Of a stretch of 64,000 bases of DNA, positions 46,501 through 56,726 are shown in pieces. Location: NCBI GenBank assembly GCA_037367405.1, contig JAZKJV010003356.1, positions 124,001-188,000 of the forward strand. The letters run 5' to 3'. The DNA is from Ottelia alismoides (taxonomy: Eukaryota; Streptophyta; Magnoliopsida; Alismatales; Hydrocharitaceae). The translations under genes were made by a program, and so were the position numbers. How positions within the stretch are numbered: the stretch's first letter is position 1; the number at the start of each line of letters is the position of its first letter. Below the pieces are notes generated by a model. It saw only the letters and a program-made list of their open reading frames with translations. It made no database searches and was not told where the DNA came from.

Positions 46501-47158
46501 ATTGAGTAAAAACCCTAAAAATCTAAAAACACCTTAAAACTCATAAAAATCATAATAAATAATTTAAAAACCCAAAAACAATAATTTTGGTGCTCAAATT
46601 TCCCTTGTCTTCTCTAGTATACAGGAAAATTACCTCCAGGTCCCTTTGAGATCCTTAGATATTTTATCTTTGGGTTTTGGGCCTGGCTGGACAACACCTT
46701 GCTTTCTTCGCACTGTTTGATTTTTAGAAAATAAAATACACCCTATAAAAATCCCAAAAATTCATCAAAAACACTTAAAAACCTAAAAAACATAAAAACA
46801 ATTTTTCTTGAATTTTTGCTTGAGTTTTGTTGCTTTAAATAAATTGCTCAAGTTTGCTTGTTTATACTTTCTTTTATTTTCTTCATTTATTAAAAATCCA
46901 AAAACATTTTAAAAATCCAAAAACCACTAAAAAATTAACTCTGAAATTTGACTACATAGTTTTTAAATCGTGCTCCTTGTGTTCGACCCTGGTCGCTATA
47001 CCAGGTAAAAAGAATAGCGAAGACCGCTTACATTTGTTTTCTTGATCTATCTTACTTTGAGTGGTTTTATCATTTTTCTCGATTGACCGTGCTTGGTGAT
47101 TTGGGTCACAACGACCATTTTATTTACATACTTAACCCGATTGTCAGGACCGTCATCA
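43521..47158 (+). repeat. 3' LTR, full length
   Basis: 3638 bp, TGATGA...TCATCA. It includes the 982-bp GC-rich stretch (44725-45706) missing from the 5' copy. Pro/Arg/Ser-rich reading frames on both strands of the GC-rich part (44415-45614) also occur in part in the 5' LTR and are not genes. Confidence 0.95.
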
Positions 47159-50100
47159 GTGGTATATGATAAAAAAAGGTATGGTGGAGGTGATATGTGG
47201 TGGTGAAACAACAAAAAAAATGTTACAAAAAAATAACAAGAGATATGAGAGGGATAACTTACGTGATGTCCGCCGGATTTGCGGAGCAGCTACGTTGGAC
47301 TCCTGTCGTCGCCTCGATCTGATTGACGAAATAAAATCGAAGAGGCTATACGAGCTCAATGGAGAACCCGTGACGCGAAATGGAGCTCCGCGGATCTCGC
47401 CTGAAGGAGATCGTCGCTTGAGGAAGATGCCTCGCCGTTGTCACCAACGAAACACTCCAAGCTCTCTCCTTTTTCTATTAGAATGGCGGATGGGGAAAAA
47501 TGTAGATGTGGAGATGATTATAAAGAGATGAATAATGGGAGCTAGAGAGATGGTGGAAAGGTGGAGTTTGAATGGGAGGTTAAAAGAATGGTGGAGTGGA
47601 ATGGAGTGGAATGGAGGTTGAAAGAAGACTTGGGGGTTAATGGAGAAAAGGAAGTTATTGTAGAGAATGTGATTAAATAAAAGAAAATCAAAGTAGGTTA
47701 GTTTAAATACAATAAAATAAAAAGAGAAGACAAATAGTGGAGAATTTACAAAAGAAGACAAAACACCATGTACAATTTTTGTTTACTTTTCTAATTTGTA
47801 TTTTTTATCTTTTTAATAAGAGATATTTACAACGGAAAAATACTATAAAATAATATAATTAAAATACAACACAATCATGATATTTTTGTATTTTTAGTAA
47901 TTAGAAAAAATAAAAAATGAAGAAAGAATGAATATATACATAATATACAATGTACATCTAGGTCTCAAAATCTAACTTTTGCAAATGAGCTCCGATTTTA
48001 ATGAAACCACTTCCATTGGATAGATAATTTTCTAACTTGAACTTTAAAAGTGAGTTTGGTGAATTTGGGGTTCATACGGAGCGGGAATTTGGCTTGGAAG
48101 TTGGTCTTTACGGCTTTTTCCCTTTGGGATCTAGGAGCATTTATTTGAGGTAAAATTTGTTTTGTATTTTTGTATACATTGATATGAACACGTTGGAGAA
48201 AGAATTAGCCAAAAAGGAGTTGATATGGAATTATTAAAAATATATGAAGTTTTGGGCTATTTACAGGTGAAAAACTCCTTTATTTTTGAGGCTTTTTATT
48301 GTTAAATTACTTTGTACAATATATAATATACATTAATTAGTGTATTTTATTTACAAGAGTCATTTTGTTAATTTATTGATTTTATGGTCATTTTTATGGG
48401 ATTTTACTCGGGGATTTTGCTAAGATCAAGATATTGCGATGATGAATCGCGGATTCATCAGTCGTCCGCCCTGAATCGTCCGACCACCACTCCACCTCTA
48501 ACCGGGTCGAGGCAGTTTGCCCTCGACTCAGGAAGCTTCTGGTGTGGTTTTGCAGGTCAAAGGGACCTCATCTGGAGGTCCAACGTTCGAGCCTAGGAGC
48601 TTTGCTCCTCCGTCGTCGTCGGACCGCTCCTGCGGTCGCCGGCCTCATCGGAGGGGCCCATTGGCTGCGGAGCACCTTGGCGGAGCTTTTCCATATCTCA
48701 GCAGTAGCAGAGGAGGACCTCGACGCGCACAGGAGGCCGGCGAAGTTCGCCGGCATCGAGTTCTTGGAGGATCCTTCTCCGTCGTCCGATCGCCCCTAAC
48801 GCTCCAGATCCAATCGCAGCTTTCTATTTAGGGAGCGCCAACAGTCGTCAGATCCATCTGGGATCGATCGAGACCGTCCATCACAGAGGAGAGGCGTGCA
48901 CGCACCAGAGCCATCAGATCATCCACGTGGCGCGCCTTCGTCCGTCAAATCCAATCCAGGGTTCTTCGAAGAGGCATCAACGCTCCTACATCGTTCGATC
49001 TCACACGTGGCGCGCCTCCAGCCCTCCGATAATAAAAGGGGTAATTTATTCTTAGGCCCCTCCGGTTTTTGCATTTCACTCCTACTCCTGTAAATATTTT
49101 ACTTAGTTGTTTTTATTTTGGTAATTTTGCATCGAGGACCTTTATATTTCAGACATTTGCATTTTAGTCCTTCTATGGTCCATGTGCATCGACACATGAG
49201 GTGGTGGTTTATTTGCATTTTGAGACCTACAGTTTCTGTGTGTTATGATTTGAATGTTTTAAAATAGGATTGACACATATACCCCTCCGTGCCTAGTTCA
49301 CGTGCATCGCGCGTGACTTGCTGGATATTTTGCATTTTGGGCCCTGGGTTTTATTTCCTTGTTATTGTTTGGCCCCTAAAAATACTTTTTCTTGCATTTA
49401 GGTCCCTATGCACTGTGAGCCTTTGTTTGATTTAAATAAAATATCAAATTAAACCCAAATTGCGTGAAATTTGGACATGTTGCTCCTGCCACTGTGTAAA
49501 AATTTCCCTAAATTTTGGGTACATTTTTTAGGCTTTTTGATATTTTTAATAATTCAAAAACCATGATTTTTCTTACTGTCTTATTTAGAAAATCAAAGAA
49601 AAATATAAAAACTCTTTAAAAATTGCACAAAAATTAATGTAAGTTAATTTTGGTGTCTTTGAATTTTTATCCATTTTTCGTGATTTTTGGATATATAAAA
49701 ATCTTTAAAATTGAAGAACCCTAAAAATCTTATAAAAATTCTAAAAAATTTTAGAAAATATAAAAAATTACAAACTCTTTTTTTAAATTTTATGTGTTGT
49801 TTATATTTCTCATAAAAATTACCTCCAGGTTTTTACAGATCAATTTGCTATTTTAAATTGATCTTTCGAGCTTGGCTGGACAGATTACTCCTATTTTTGG
49901 CTTTCTCGATTTTTAGAAAATCATATAAAAATTAGAAAATTCTGAAAAATTCACCAAAAAATTAAAAAACCTAAAAAACATAAAAACATTTTTGTTTGAA
50001 TTTTTGGAGTTTTTGGAGTAATTAAATAATTTATTGAGTTGTGCTTGTGTGCCTTCTTCTTATTTTTCCCTTATTATTAAAAATCCAAAAAAATACAAAA

Positions 50101-50376
50101 ATAATTAAAAACCCACCAAAAATATATTTTTCCCTTATTTTCAATTTGACTACTTCGTGGGCCGCAAGGCCAATTCGTGCTCCCTGAGTCCGACCTTGGG
50201 TGCTACACCAGGCTAATCTCATAGTCAGGACCGCTATAGCTTGATTTCCTTGATTTTATCCTTTGTTTGGTGGTCTGATCCTTATTTTTCTTGATCGAGC
50301 TGATTCTCGAGTAACTGAGGTCGCAACGACCGTAGTTATCTATTTACCTTAGTCTATCGGGCGGCCCATCAGGAGT

Positions 50377-50700
50377 CCACTAAGGACATCCCGACTTGTA
50401 CACAGACTTTAGGCTTTCTTCGGGGTCTGTTTTGCTAGGTGCCAATGTACTTGGGGGACCTCACCACAGGTTTTCATTTTCTGCTGATTTTTCTTTGTTT
50501 CACGTGATTTCGTGGAGCCTAGGGGTGCATGCTTGATTGATTAGATGAGTAAAGTAGATTCCACTACCCTAATCCACACTTAGGCATAATTCACATCTTT
50601 AACAAAACTAATTCATTCTTAAGCTAGAGCTGATGGTTTAGGATACAGCTTTTACCACTTTTTACATGCATTAGCTTAGGTTTTAAGTTCAAAGTTTCTT
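50377..50700 (+). mobile_element. Leader of the outermost Athila-like element, second part
   Basis: It resumes immediately after the GGAGT duplication. TTTCTTCGGGGTCTGTTTTGC and CTTGGGGGACC match the leader of the intact element (about 35173-35215). Homology fades after about 50600. gag and pol do not follow. Confidence 0.65.
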
Positions 50701-52713
50701 TATTTGAGATATAAAAAGTGGAAAATAAAATAGATCCTAAAGATGAATTATCGTTGAATTAATAAATAGGATTTTTATGGTTTTTTTGGCCCTTATCTCC
50801 CCCTACTTTATTCCTTGTCGACCTAGTCATCGAGATGCCTAAGTCTTGGGGTTTAGGTTCATAAAACATCTTTGATATTTTATTCTTTTTATTTTATTTT
50901 CTTTATCCTATAATTTTGATATTAAAAATATTATTTTATACACATTTTATACAACAAAGTATGAATGTTAATTTATGAAAATTAAGGGTATTTACATGCA
51001 TTTAATAGGATTTTTAAGGCCAAAATGATAGAAGCAAACACTAATGCAATATGTGAAAAAAAAGAAAAAACAAAGAAAATAAAAAGAAAGAAATTGGATT
51101 AAGTTTAATTCTCAAACTTGTATTCACAAAATCAAAGTTTGGAGCTTAAGTTAGACCTTTGAAATTTTAATGCGGGCAAAACCTTATTGGGAATTGGATT
51201 TGAAATCCAACAGCCTTCAAGAATCTCAAAACTCTGCTCTAGTATCCTCAATAGCCGGGTTAGAATACTTAAACTCATACGCAAACCCTTATGACTATGA
51301 ATCTGATTCGTACAGTGTATGTGATAGTGGATCCCAGTAACTGAAATGACAAAAAGTCTAACTTCTCCAATATGATAACCTAGTGATTCCCCAATCCAGC
51401 AACTCCTTCCTCGAGGAGCGGGGTATTCCCCTCTAAGTTCAAGTGGAAACCAACTCAAGAGGAGGGGTGAAGAGAAGAATGGATGGTAACCATTGTACCT
51501 ACCTATGCTGCAAGACCAGTGTAGTCAAGTCATCTAGCTGCAGGCTCACATGATTTGACTTTAAAGCTCAAGCTTGCTTATTAACTATACAAATATGTAC
51601 ACCCCGGTAGGCATTTTATATTCAATCAGGGATGCCCATTTTTTGGAGTTTTTTCTTTTGATTTTTTTGAATACTATATACAACATCATTTACATAAAAA
51701 GTTTTTCCTATTGAGCTAGTAGACTATCCCTCTACTGAAGCATTATTGCAACCCACACTCTCCTGTCGTTAGACATCTCTGCCACTAGACGAGTTGGGGT
51801 GTACTTCCCTCCCTAGACGAGGACAAATGTTTCCACTTGTGTGCATCTCATACCGGCAAATACAATCCCCGCACCACTCCAACTAAGTTGAGCCAAGTCA
51901 AAGGTGCAGGTGTCCAAGTTAGGTCATTATCAACAAGATCCGTACATGTGCTCCGAAATATTCTACTTAGGCAGTCAAGAATCCCTAAATCAAGTCTCGT
52001 AATTCTTAAAGAATTAAGTCAACTAGACCTGAAGTACCTCAATTCCAGCTCCTATAAGGTTCCTATAATTAGTTAGATTTTAAGGTCCAACTAAGCTCCA
52101 ATCTTCGAATTTTACAGACTTATTCAATTACCAAACTCAATTCGAAAAATGTGAATGCTATGTACAATGTAAAAAAATATTTTTGTGATGCAATTTTTAA
52201 AGTTTAAAACTTTTAATGGGTTTTTGAACAGATGATGCATATGCAACTTTTGGTATTTTTCAAAAAGGTTTTGCAAATATTTTTCGCATTTTTGGTTTTT
52301 ACAAACATTTTCATGATTTTTTTGAAAGCAAAAGATTTTGGATAAAAATTAGGTACAAATATTTACACGAGGATGCGTCTTATATTTATAAGAGTTAGGT
52401 TTTTAAGAATTTACAAGGGATAAGTGATCATTTTTATAGAGATATTTATATGATTAATAAAGAATTTTAGTGTGATGTATATATTACTCAAATTTATTTG
52501 AAAACCATTTTACAAATAATTTTGAAAACTACAATCCAAATATTTTTTCTTTCCATTATTCTTTTATTTTGGAATTAAATACAATATATTGTACATCACT
52601 TGTATATGAATTATTGAGTGTTATTTACTACAAATTAAAGTTATATACATGTATTTAGCTAGGGATCTAAGGTCAAAATGAAAGAATAAAGGTGATGCAA
52701 TGAAGATTCATCA
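50700..52713 (-). mobile_element. Inverted, deleted Athila-like fragment
   Basis: On the minus strand the right edge (52713) begins TGATGAATCTTCATTGCATC like an LTR start, and about 270 bp later passes into sequence homologous to the 3' non-coding region of the intact element. The clearest part is around 51395-51440, whose complement reads TTGAACTTAGAGGGGAATAC and CCCGCTCCTCGAGG, matching 43083-43115. Further left, near 51000, the minus strand returns to LTR-start-like TTCTATCATTTTGGCC. The polypurine tract and the very start of that second LTR, and everything between the first LTR and the 3' region, are missing. The left breakpoint (50.6-50.95 kb) is not sharp. Confidence 0.6.
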
Positions 52714-53110
52714 GGGTTGAACTTCTGTTAACTAGACAACAAGTATCACCTTTAATGACATTCATCATTTCCATGTTAGATACAATGAGAAAATCATTCT
52801 CAGTGACATTTACAATAACAATGCCATCCTCGTAATTATTTTTTGCTTCTACCCCCTTTTTCTTTCTTTTAGGTTGGAAGAACTATATCTTGACATAGTT
52901 ATTCTTACTGCAAATGGTGACACTCCTAAGTCTTTGTATTTGGATTCATACTTGCTCCATTGCTTTGATCTCTTCCTCTTTCATTCTTGAATTTAGTTCT
53001 TCCCATTTTTTATCGTGACCAAACACCTTGATTATGATGAAAAATCTTGAAATTCTCTTATCATCTCTTCCTTTAGAACATCATCCGTGGGTGTCTTCAA
53101 GGTAACAACT
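52714..53110 (-). pseudogene. Decayed copia gag-protease remnant
   Basis: The minus strand reads broken copia-like sequence: FFQPKRKKKG (gag tail), EDGIVIVNVTENDFLIVSNM (acidic linker before protease) and CCLVNRSST where a protease DSG box would be expected. The LTR fragment that ends at 52713 interrupts it at this point. Frames are broken. The identification rests on order and composition, so confidence is moderate. Confidence 0.4.
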
Positions 53111-53976
53111 TCATTAGGCATGGTGCTAGTGAGAGAAATTAAACGTCTCTCAAAGATGCATATTTTCTAAAGATGTTAGGAGATCCTCAAAAAGGATGAT
53201 CGGAAAGTTACTTGCAATGTCCATGTTAAGATATGGGGTGAACCTGCCCTTAGTTTCGAAGGGTTCATCAACCTAACATCTTTTGTATTGTGCTCACACC
53301 CAATAGCCAAAAAACCTCTCTCAACCCCAAAAAAGAAATGTAGCCCTCTCACCCATAAAAGCATTAACTGCACACTTGTACCCAAAGAGAAGAAGGGTGT
53401 GGTCTAGGAGCCTTATTATATCTGAGTAGTTGTTGCTTCAAGCTAGGACCATTTGAGTGATGAAGCCAATTGAGCAAGTGAACAACAACTCATATATTAG
53501 CCATAGTAGAGGAGCAAGCTCATGTCATAGTTCTCGTTCCTTTATATCCCATTTGATAGTGATAAAGTCAAGTTGCTCTCAAAAGCTCAACTACTACATT
53601 CCCTTCTCATGGTATTGATCCCTCCCTCTTCATTGTCATGCGATCGATGGTCTTAACCGCATTTTTGTAATTGGTGGTCTCTGATCGCTGTTGTCTTAGA
53701 CCTTGGTTGCAGCTTGAACATGGAAAAGAGGGAGTCATAATACTTAACTCAAATTTTTGGATATTTAAATCATACAAGGTAGACTTAGAGCAAAATATTT
53801 TAAACATGGTGATAGTAGATAAGTTGCATACGATAACATCTACTCTTCTTAAGGCTTCTCTACCAAAATCAAAAAAATTCATGTGTCCATTTTTAGTAAG
53901 GATCAGAAGAAAATTCTAATATCACATATTTTTTTATAAAGATTGATTAGCAAAATATAAATTTCAACAAATCACA
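53111..53976. other. Unassigned AT-rich stretch
   Basis: Several minus-strand frames of 70-90 codons are present but match nothing I recognise. It may be an older, more decayed part of the neighbouring copia remnant. Confidence 0.35.
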
Positions 53977-53984
53977 CTTTAAGG

Positions 53985-54398
53985 TAGACCTGGTCAAAAT
54001 GCGGGTCGGGCCGACCCATGGGCCAGGCCAAATGGGCCGAGGTTCAAAAACCTCTGTTCAAAGCCCGCCATGGGCCGACCCATGACTTATTTCGTTCTTT
54101 TCCATTGATTTTTAATGGTATCTAATATGTATAAATGATTTTATTAATATCCTTTATACTTTATATAACTAATACAAGTAGTTTACATGTTACATGTAAA
54201 CAATTAAATTTTATTTAAAACTAATGTCATATATGAAAAACATGAAGTGTATCATATTAATACTTGTATTATTCACCTTATCTTTATGTATTTTTTTTAT
54301 TTTTTACGGGCCGAGCTAGCAATGCACAAATCTCCTCGTCCAAGCCCGGCCCATGAGCAGGCTGGGCGGGCAGGCCTCCAACCCGTTGGCCATATTTA
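53985..54398. mobile_element. hAT-type MITE, 414 bp
   Basis: The left end TAGACCTGGTCAAAATGCGG and the reverse complement of the right end TAAATATGGCCAACGGGTTG are imperfect inverted repeats. Both sub-terminal parts are rich in GGGCCGACCC and GCCCGGCCCATG motifs, typical of a widespread plant hAT MITE type. The flanks are CTTTAAGG (53977-53984) and CTTCAAGG (54399-54406), an 8-bp duplication with one mismatch. Confidence 0.8.
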
Positions 54399-54743
54399 CT
54401 TCAAGGTAAAGTTGATACACAATACTTGCTACTGGCATCCCATTAAGTAGGTAAAAACATGACACGGATTATTGTAAATTAAGTTGTATGCCACAAATGT
54501 GATATACGTGACTACACACAAGAAATGATAAGGATAATAAGGATTATATCCACATTTCTTGTTTTGATTGGTAGAGAAATAAGTGTTATACGTTATCATG
54601 GATTTCTCATTATGGCTTATTTCAGATATAGTTTTTTACGTTACCATTCAAACAAGGGTAATGAATATTAATGAATAAACAAGAAGTGAATTTTGTTTAT
54701 CATTCTTGTTTAATTAGTGCGACGAACAAGGAAAAATAACTAC

Positions 54744-54751
54744 TATAAATA
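54744..54751 (+). promoter_or_regulatory. Candidate TATA box of the acyltransferase gene
   Basis: TATAAATA lies 288 bp upstream of the chosen start codon. A transcript start about 30 bp further down would give a 5' leader of roughly 250 nt with several upstream ATGs. Confidence 0.45.
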
Positions 54752-54816
54752 GGAGAATATAGCAGATGAGATAAATAACTACATCTTATCCCTCGTCCAA
54801 ACACATCATACATAAA

Positions 54817-55035
54817 ATGACCCCATCCCTCATTGAACGAGACAAGGCAAATGCAATCATGGCATTGCCCGTATCTGTTGCAAGAAATAAGCCCCGATTG
54901 CCTCATCAGTTTTCCGCTCGCCGCTTCCTCCTTCCCACCAATTCTCAAGTTCCTCCGTTTTCTCTCGAGCTCCTTCGGATCCGTGCGCGCAACAGTAGAA
55001 AGGTTAAGGCCCTTTTCAATCCAGAGAGACGATGA
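54817..55035 (+). other. Upstream ORF overlapping the acyltransferase start
   Basis: A 72-codon frame begins MTPSLIERDK and stops at TGA (55033-55035), overlapping the acyltransferase ATG (55032) as ATGA. A second ATG in this frame at 54859 gives MALPVSVARNKPRLPHQF, rich in Ser/Arg/Leu like a transit peptide. Splicing it in frame onto the following exons is not possible with the donors I can see. It is either a regulatory uORF or chance. Confidence 0.3.
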
Positions 55036-55909
55036 TGGATAACTTGAGTTGCCTCAGACCGCACCCCTCCAATGGCCCTTTCGCGCCACTCGGATGCAGC
55101 TCCTCCACGCCGGCATTGAATCGCGTCAGACTTGACCCATCCTCCAAAGGTTCGTGTGCTGCTTCTTGTCTATTCGATTGTTGCCACGAATGGGAGCATG
55201 GAAAAAGGAGCGATTTTGTTTCGTGGGTACTACCCAGAAATCTGACTTTTGTTGATTTCCAGCGATTTCTCTACGGTTTCGCGTTCTTTCTTGTCTGAGA
55301 ACCAATGGGTTTTCGTTAATGGCGTCTCGTGGGCGATATGCTCGACGAAATGCCCCAGTGAGGTCGGAGATGGCTGAGAGTGCCGGCTCGTATGGCGTTC
55401 CTTCTCAATTACGTTCAGGTTGCTTAAACGAGTGTTAATTTTGCTCGTAAGCTGTCTTGGATTACTTTCTTTTGACTGATTATCTTCTTGATTTATTGGC
55501 AGATGCACAATTAATTACTAGAGTTAGAGGTATTTGCTTTTATGCCGTTACTGCCACCACAGCCGTTCCACTATTCGTTGTGATGGTTTTGGCTCATCCT
55601 TTTGTGATGATCTTGGACCGGCACAGGAGGGCTGTGCACCATTTGGTTGCAAAGGTGTGGGCAAGATTGACCATTGCTCCATTCTATAGAGTCGAGTTCG
55701 AGGGGCTGGAGAACTTACCTCCCTTGGATGCTCCTTCTGTTTATGTCTCCAACCACCAGAGTTTTTTGGATATATACACGCTCTTGACTCTTGGGAGGAC
55801 ATTCAAGTTCATAAGCAAGAGGGCAATATTTTTATTTCCTATTATTGGCTGGGCGATGTTCCTCATGGGACTTATCCCTCTCCGGAGAGTGGACACTCGT
55901 AGTCAATTG
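55032..55909 (+). CDS. LPAT1: Chloroplast 1-acyl-sn-glycerol-3-phosphate acyltransferase, 5' exons (partial)
   Basis: Transfers an acyl group to the sn-2 position of lysophosphatidic acid, giving phosphatidic acid for plastid glycerolipids. Three exons join cleanly: 55032-55149, 55263-55418 and 55503-55909, with GT-AG introns of 113 and 84 bp. The first 90 or so residues (MMDNLSCLRPHP..., Ser/Arg-rich, with VRSEMAES) look like a plastid transit peptide. Next come a hydrophobic segment (AVPLFVVMVLAHPFVMIL) and the PlsC core with the catalytic NHQSFLD (NHx4D), then RTFKFISKRAIFLFPIIGW and GLIPLRRVDTRSQL. The exon ends in phase 0 before GTATTG. The second half (with the FPEGTRS block of this family) is not found in the remaining 8 kb, which is transposon-filled. 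The gene is therefore either truncated or split by a very long intron. Confidence 0.85.
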
Positions 55910-56726
55910 GTATTGTCTCTGAACTTTACTGGAAAAACAATTTGGTTTCTTGCCGGGTGGCCTTTGTGAGTGCAGGTTTTCTATTTCTGTTGCCTTTTAT
56001 GGCTTTTGTGCCGCATTCGTCTCATCATTCGCACCGTAAACTTCTCATTTTTCTTGTGAAGTATAACACAATGACTTACTCTTTTATATGTATAGCTAGG
56101 TAGGAAAGTTAAATAAGACTATAGTGATGCTAGGAAAAGAGAAAATACATCAATTTCACCACTAGCTATTCAATATGTTATAGCCGTCTCATTCATGCCA
56201 GATTCTAGATATCAACTAAAATTCTCTGGTCACCAAATGAAACCATGTAATTTTCATGTAGGAGCCTTAGCAAAGACTTATCTTAGTTGTAGCTCAGATG
56301 CTATATTAGGTGCAGTCATTTTCCCAAAAGCAACCTCAACATCAGCAAGGAAGAAAGCCATCTATATCGTCTTACAGGTTGTTTGAATCATAGCTTGATA
56401 CTTGGATTTAGACTTGATCTATCATCAACAATCTACCTCTTATTTTTTTGAAAGGAATAATCTACTTCTTATTGCATCAAGTAATAAGATTTCTACGTGA
56501 GAGACCAAGATGCCCATTGTCTTGATAGAAGATGCCCTTGTCTGGGTACCTTTATCTTTTTTGAAAGAAAGATGCCCCTTTATATATCTTTTGGTCATAT
56601 AAACATTCTGTCAATAGCTATATCTCAGTTATCCACAAACTATCTCACATGATAACAATAAAATTGATGTTGTTCCTAGTAACATTAAGGTAAACTTTCT
56701 TTCAAAAAACATCAAGATAAACTAAT
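55910..56726. other. Presumed start of acyltransferase intron 3
   Basis: It opens with the donor GTATTG. No further acyltransferase exon is visible. A 63-codon plus-strand frame at 56195-56386 is unrelated to the family. Confidence 0.5.

Larger units (their letters stand above)
32262..47158 (+). mobile_element. Near-complete Athila-type Ty3/gypsy retrotransposon, 14.9 kb (level 4)
   Basis: Two LTRs (32262-34918 and 43521-47158) start TGATGA and end TCATCA, a perfect 6-bp inverted end. They flank a primer-binding site, leader, gag, pol, a 2-kb 3' region and a polypurine tract. The flanking 5-mers are GTGGG (32257-32261) and GTGGT (47159-47163), a duplication with one mismatch. The LTRs differ by roughly a dozen small changes that I could spot by eye, plus one 982-bp deletion in the left copy, so insertion is recent. 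The tRNA-Asp primer, long LTRs and pol type fit the Athila lineage. No env-like frame follows pol. gag carries a stop and a frame change, so this copy is probably not autonomous. Confidence 0.93.
30581..48460 (-). mobile_element. Minus-strand solo Athila-like LTR (level 3), split by a full element
   Basis: On the minus strand it begins TGATGAATCCGCGATTCATC (right edge, 48460) and ends at 30581. Perfect duplications GTCGT lie at 30576-30580 and 48461-48465. Its own sequence is 30581-32261 plus about 47164-48460, about 2.98 kb. Near the left edge the minus strand reads TGTGTTCGACCCCAGACTTG, matching the GTGTTCGACCCTGG motif near the 3' end of the other LTRs. It is a different subfamily from the level 2 and level 4 copies. 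The GC-rich block at 31780-32100 gives spurious Ala/Arg-rich frames. Confidence 0.82.
28897..50371 (+). mobile_element. Solo Athila-like LTR (level 2), split by nested insertions
   Basis: It starts TGATGAATCCCACTTCATCA and ends GGCGGCCCATCA, flanked by perfect 5-bp duplications GGAGT (28892-28896 and 50372-50376). Its own sequence is 28897-30580 plus 48466-50371, about 3.59 kb, close to the 3.64-kb intact LTR at 43521. Both halves align with that LTR. For example, the stretch around 48505 (GGGTCGAGGCAGTTTGCCCT) corresponds to 45219. The absence of internal sequence next to its ends, together with the duplication, shows LTR-LTR recombination after an older insertion. Confidence 0.85.
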
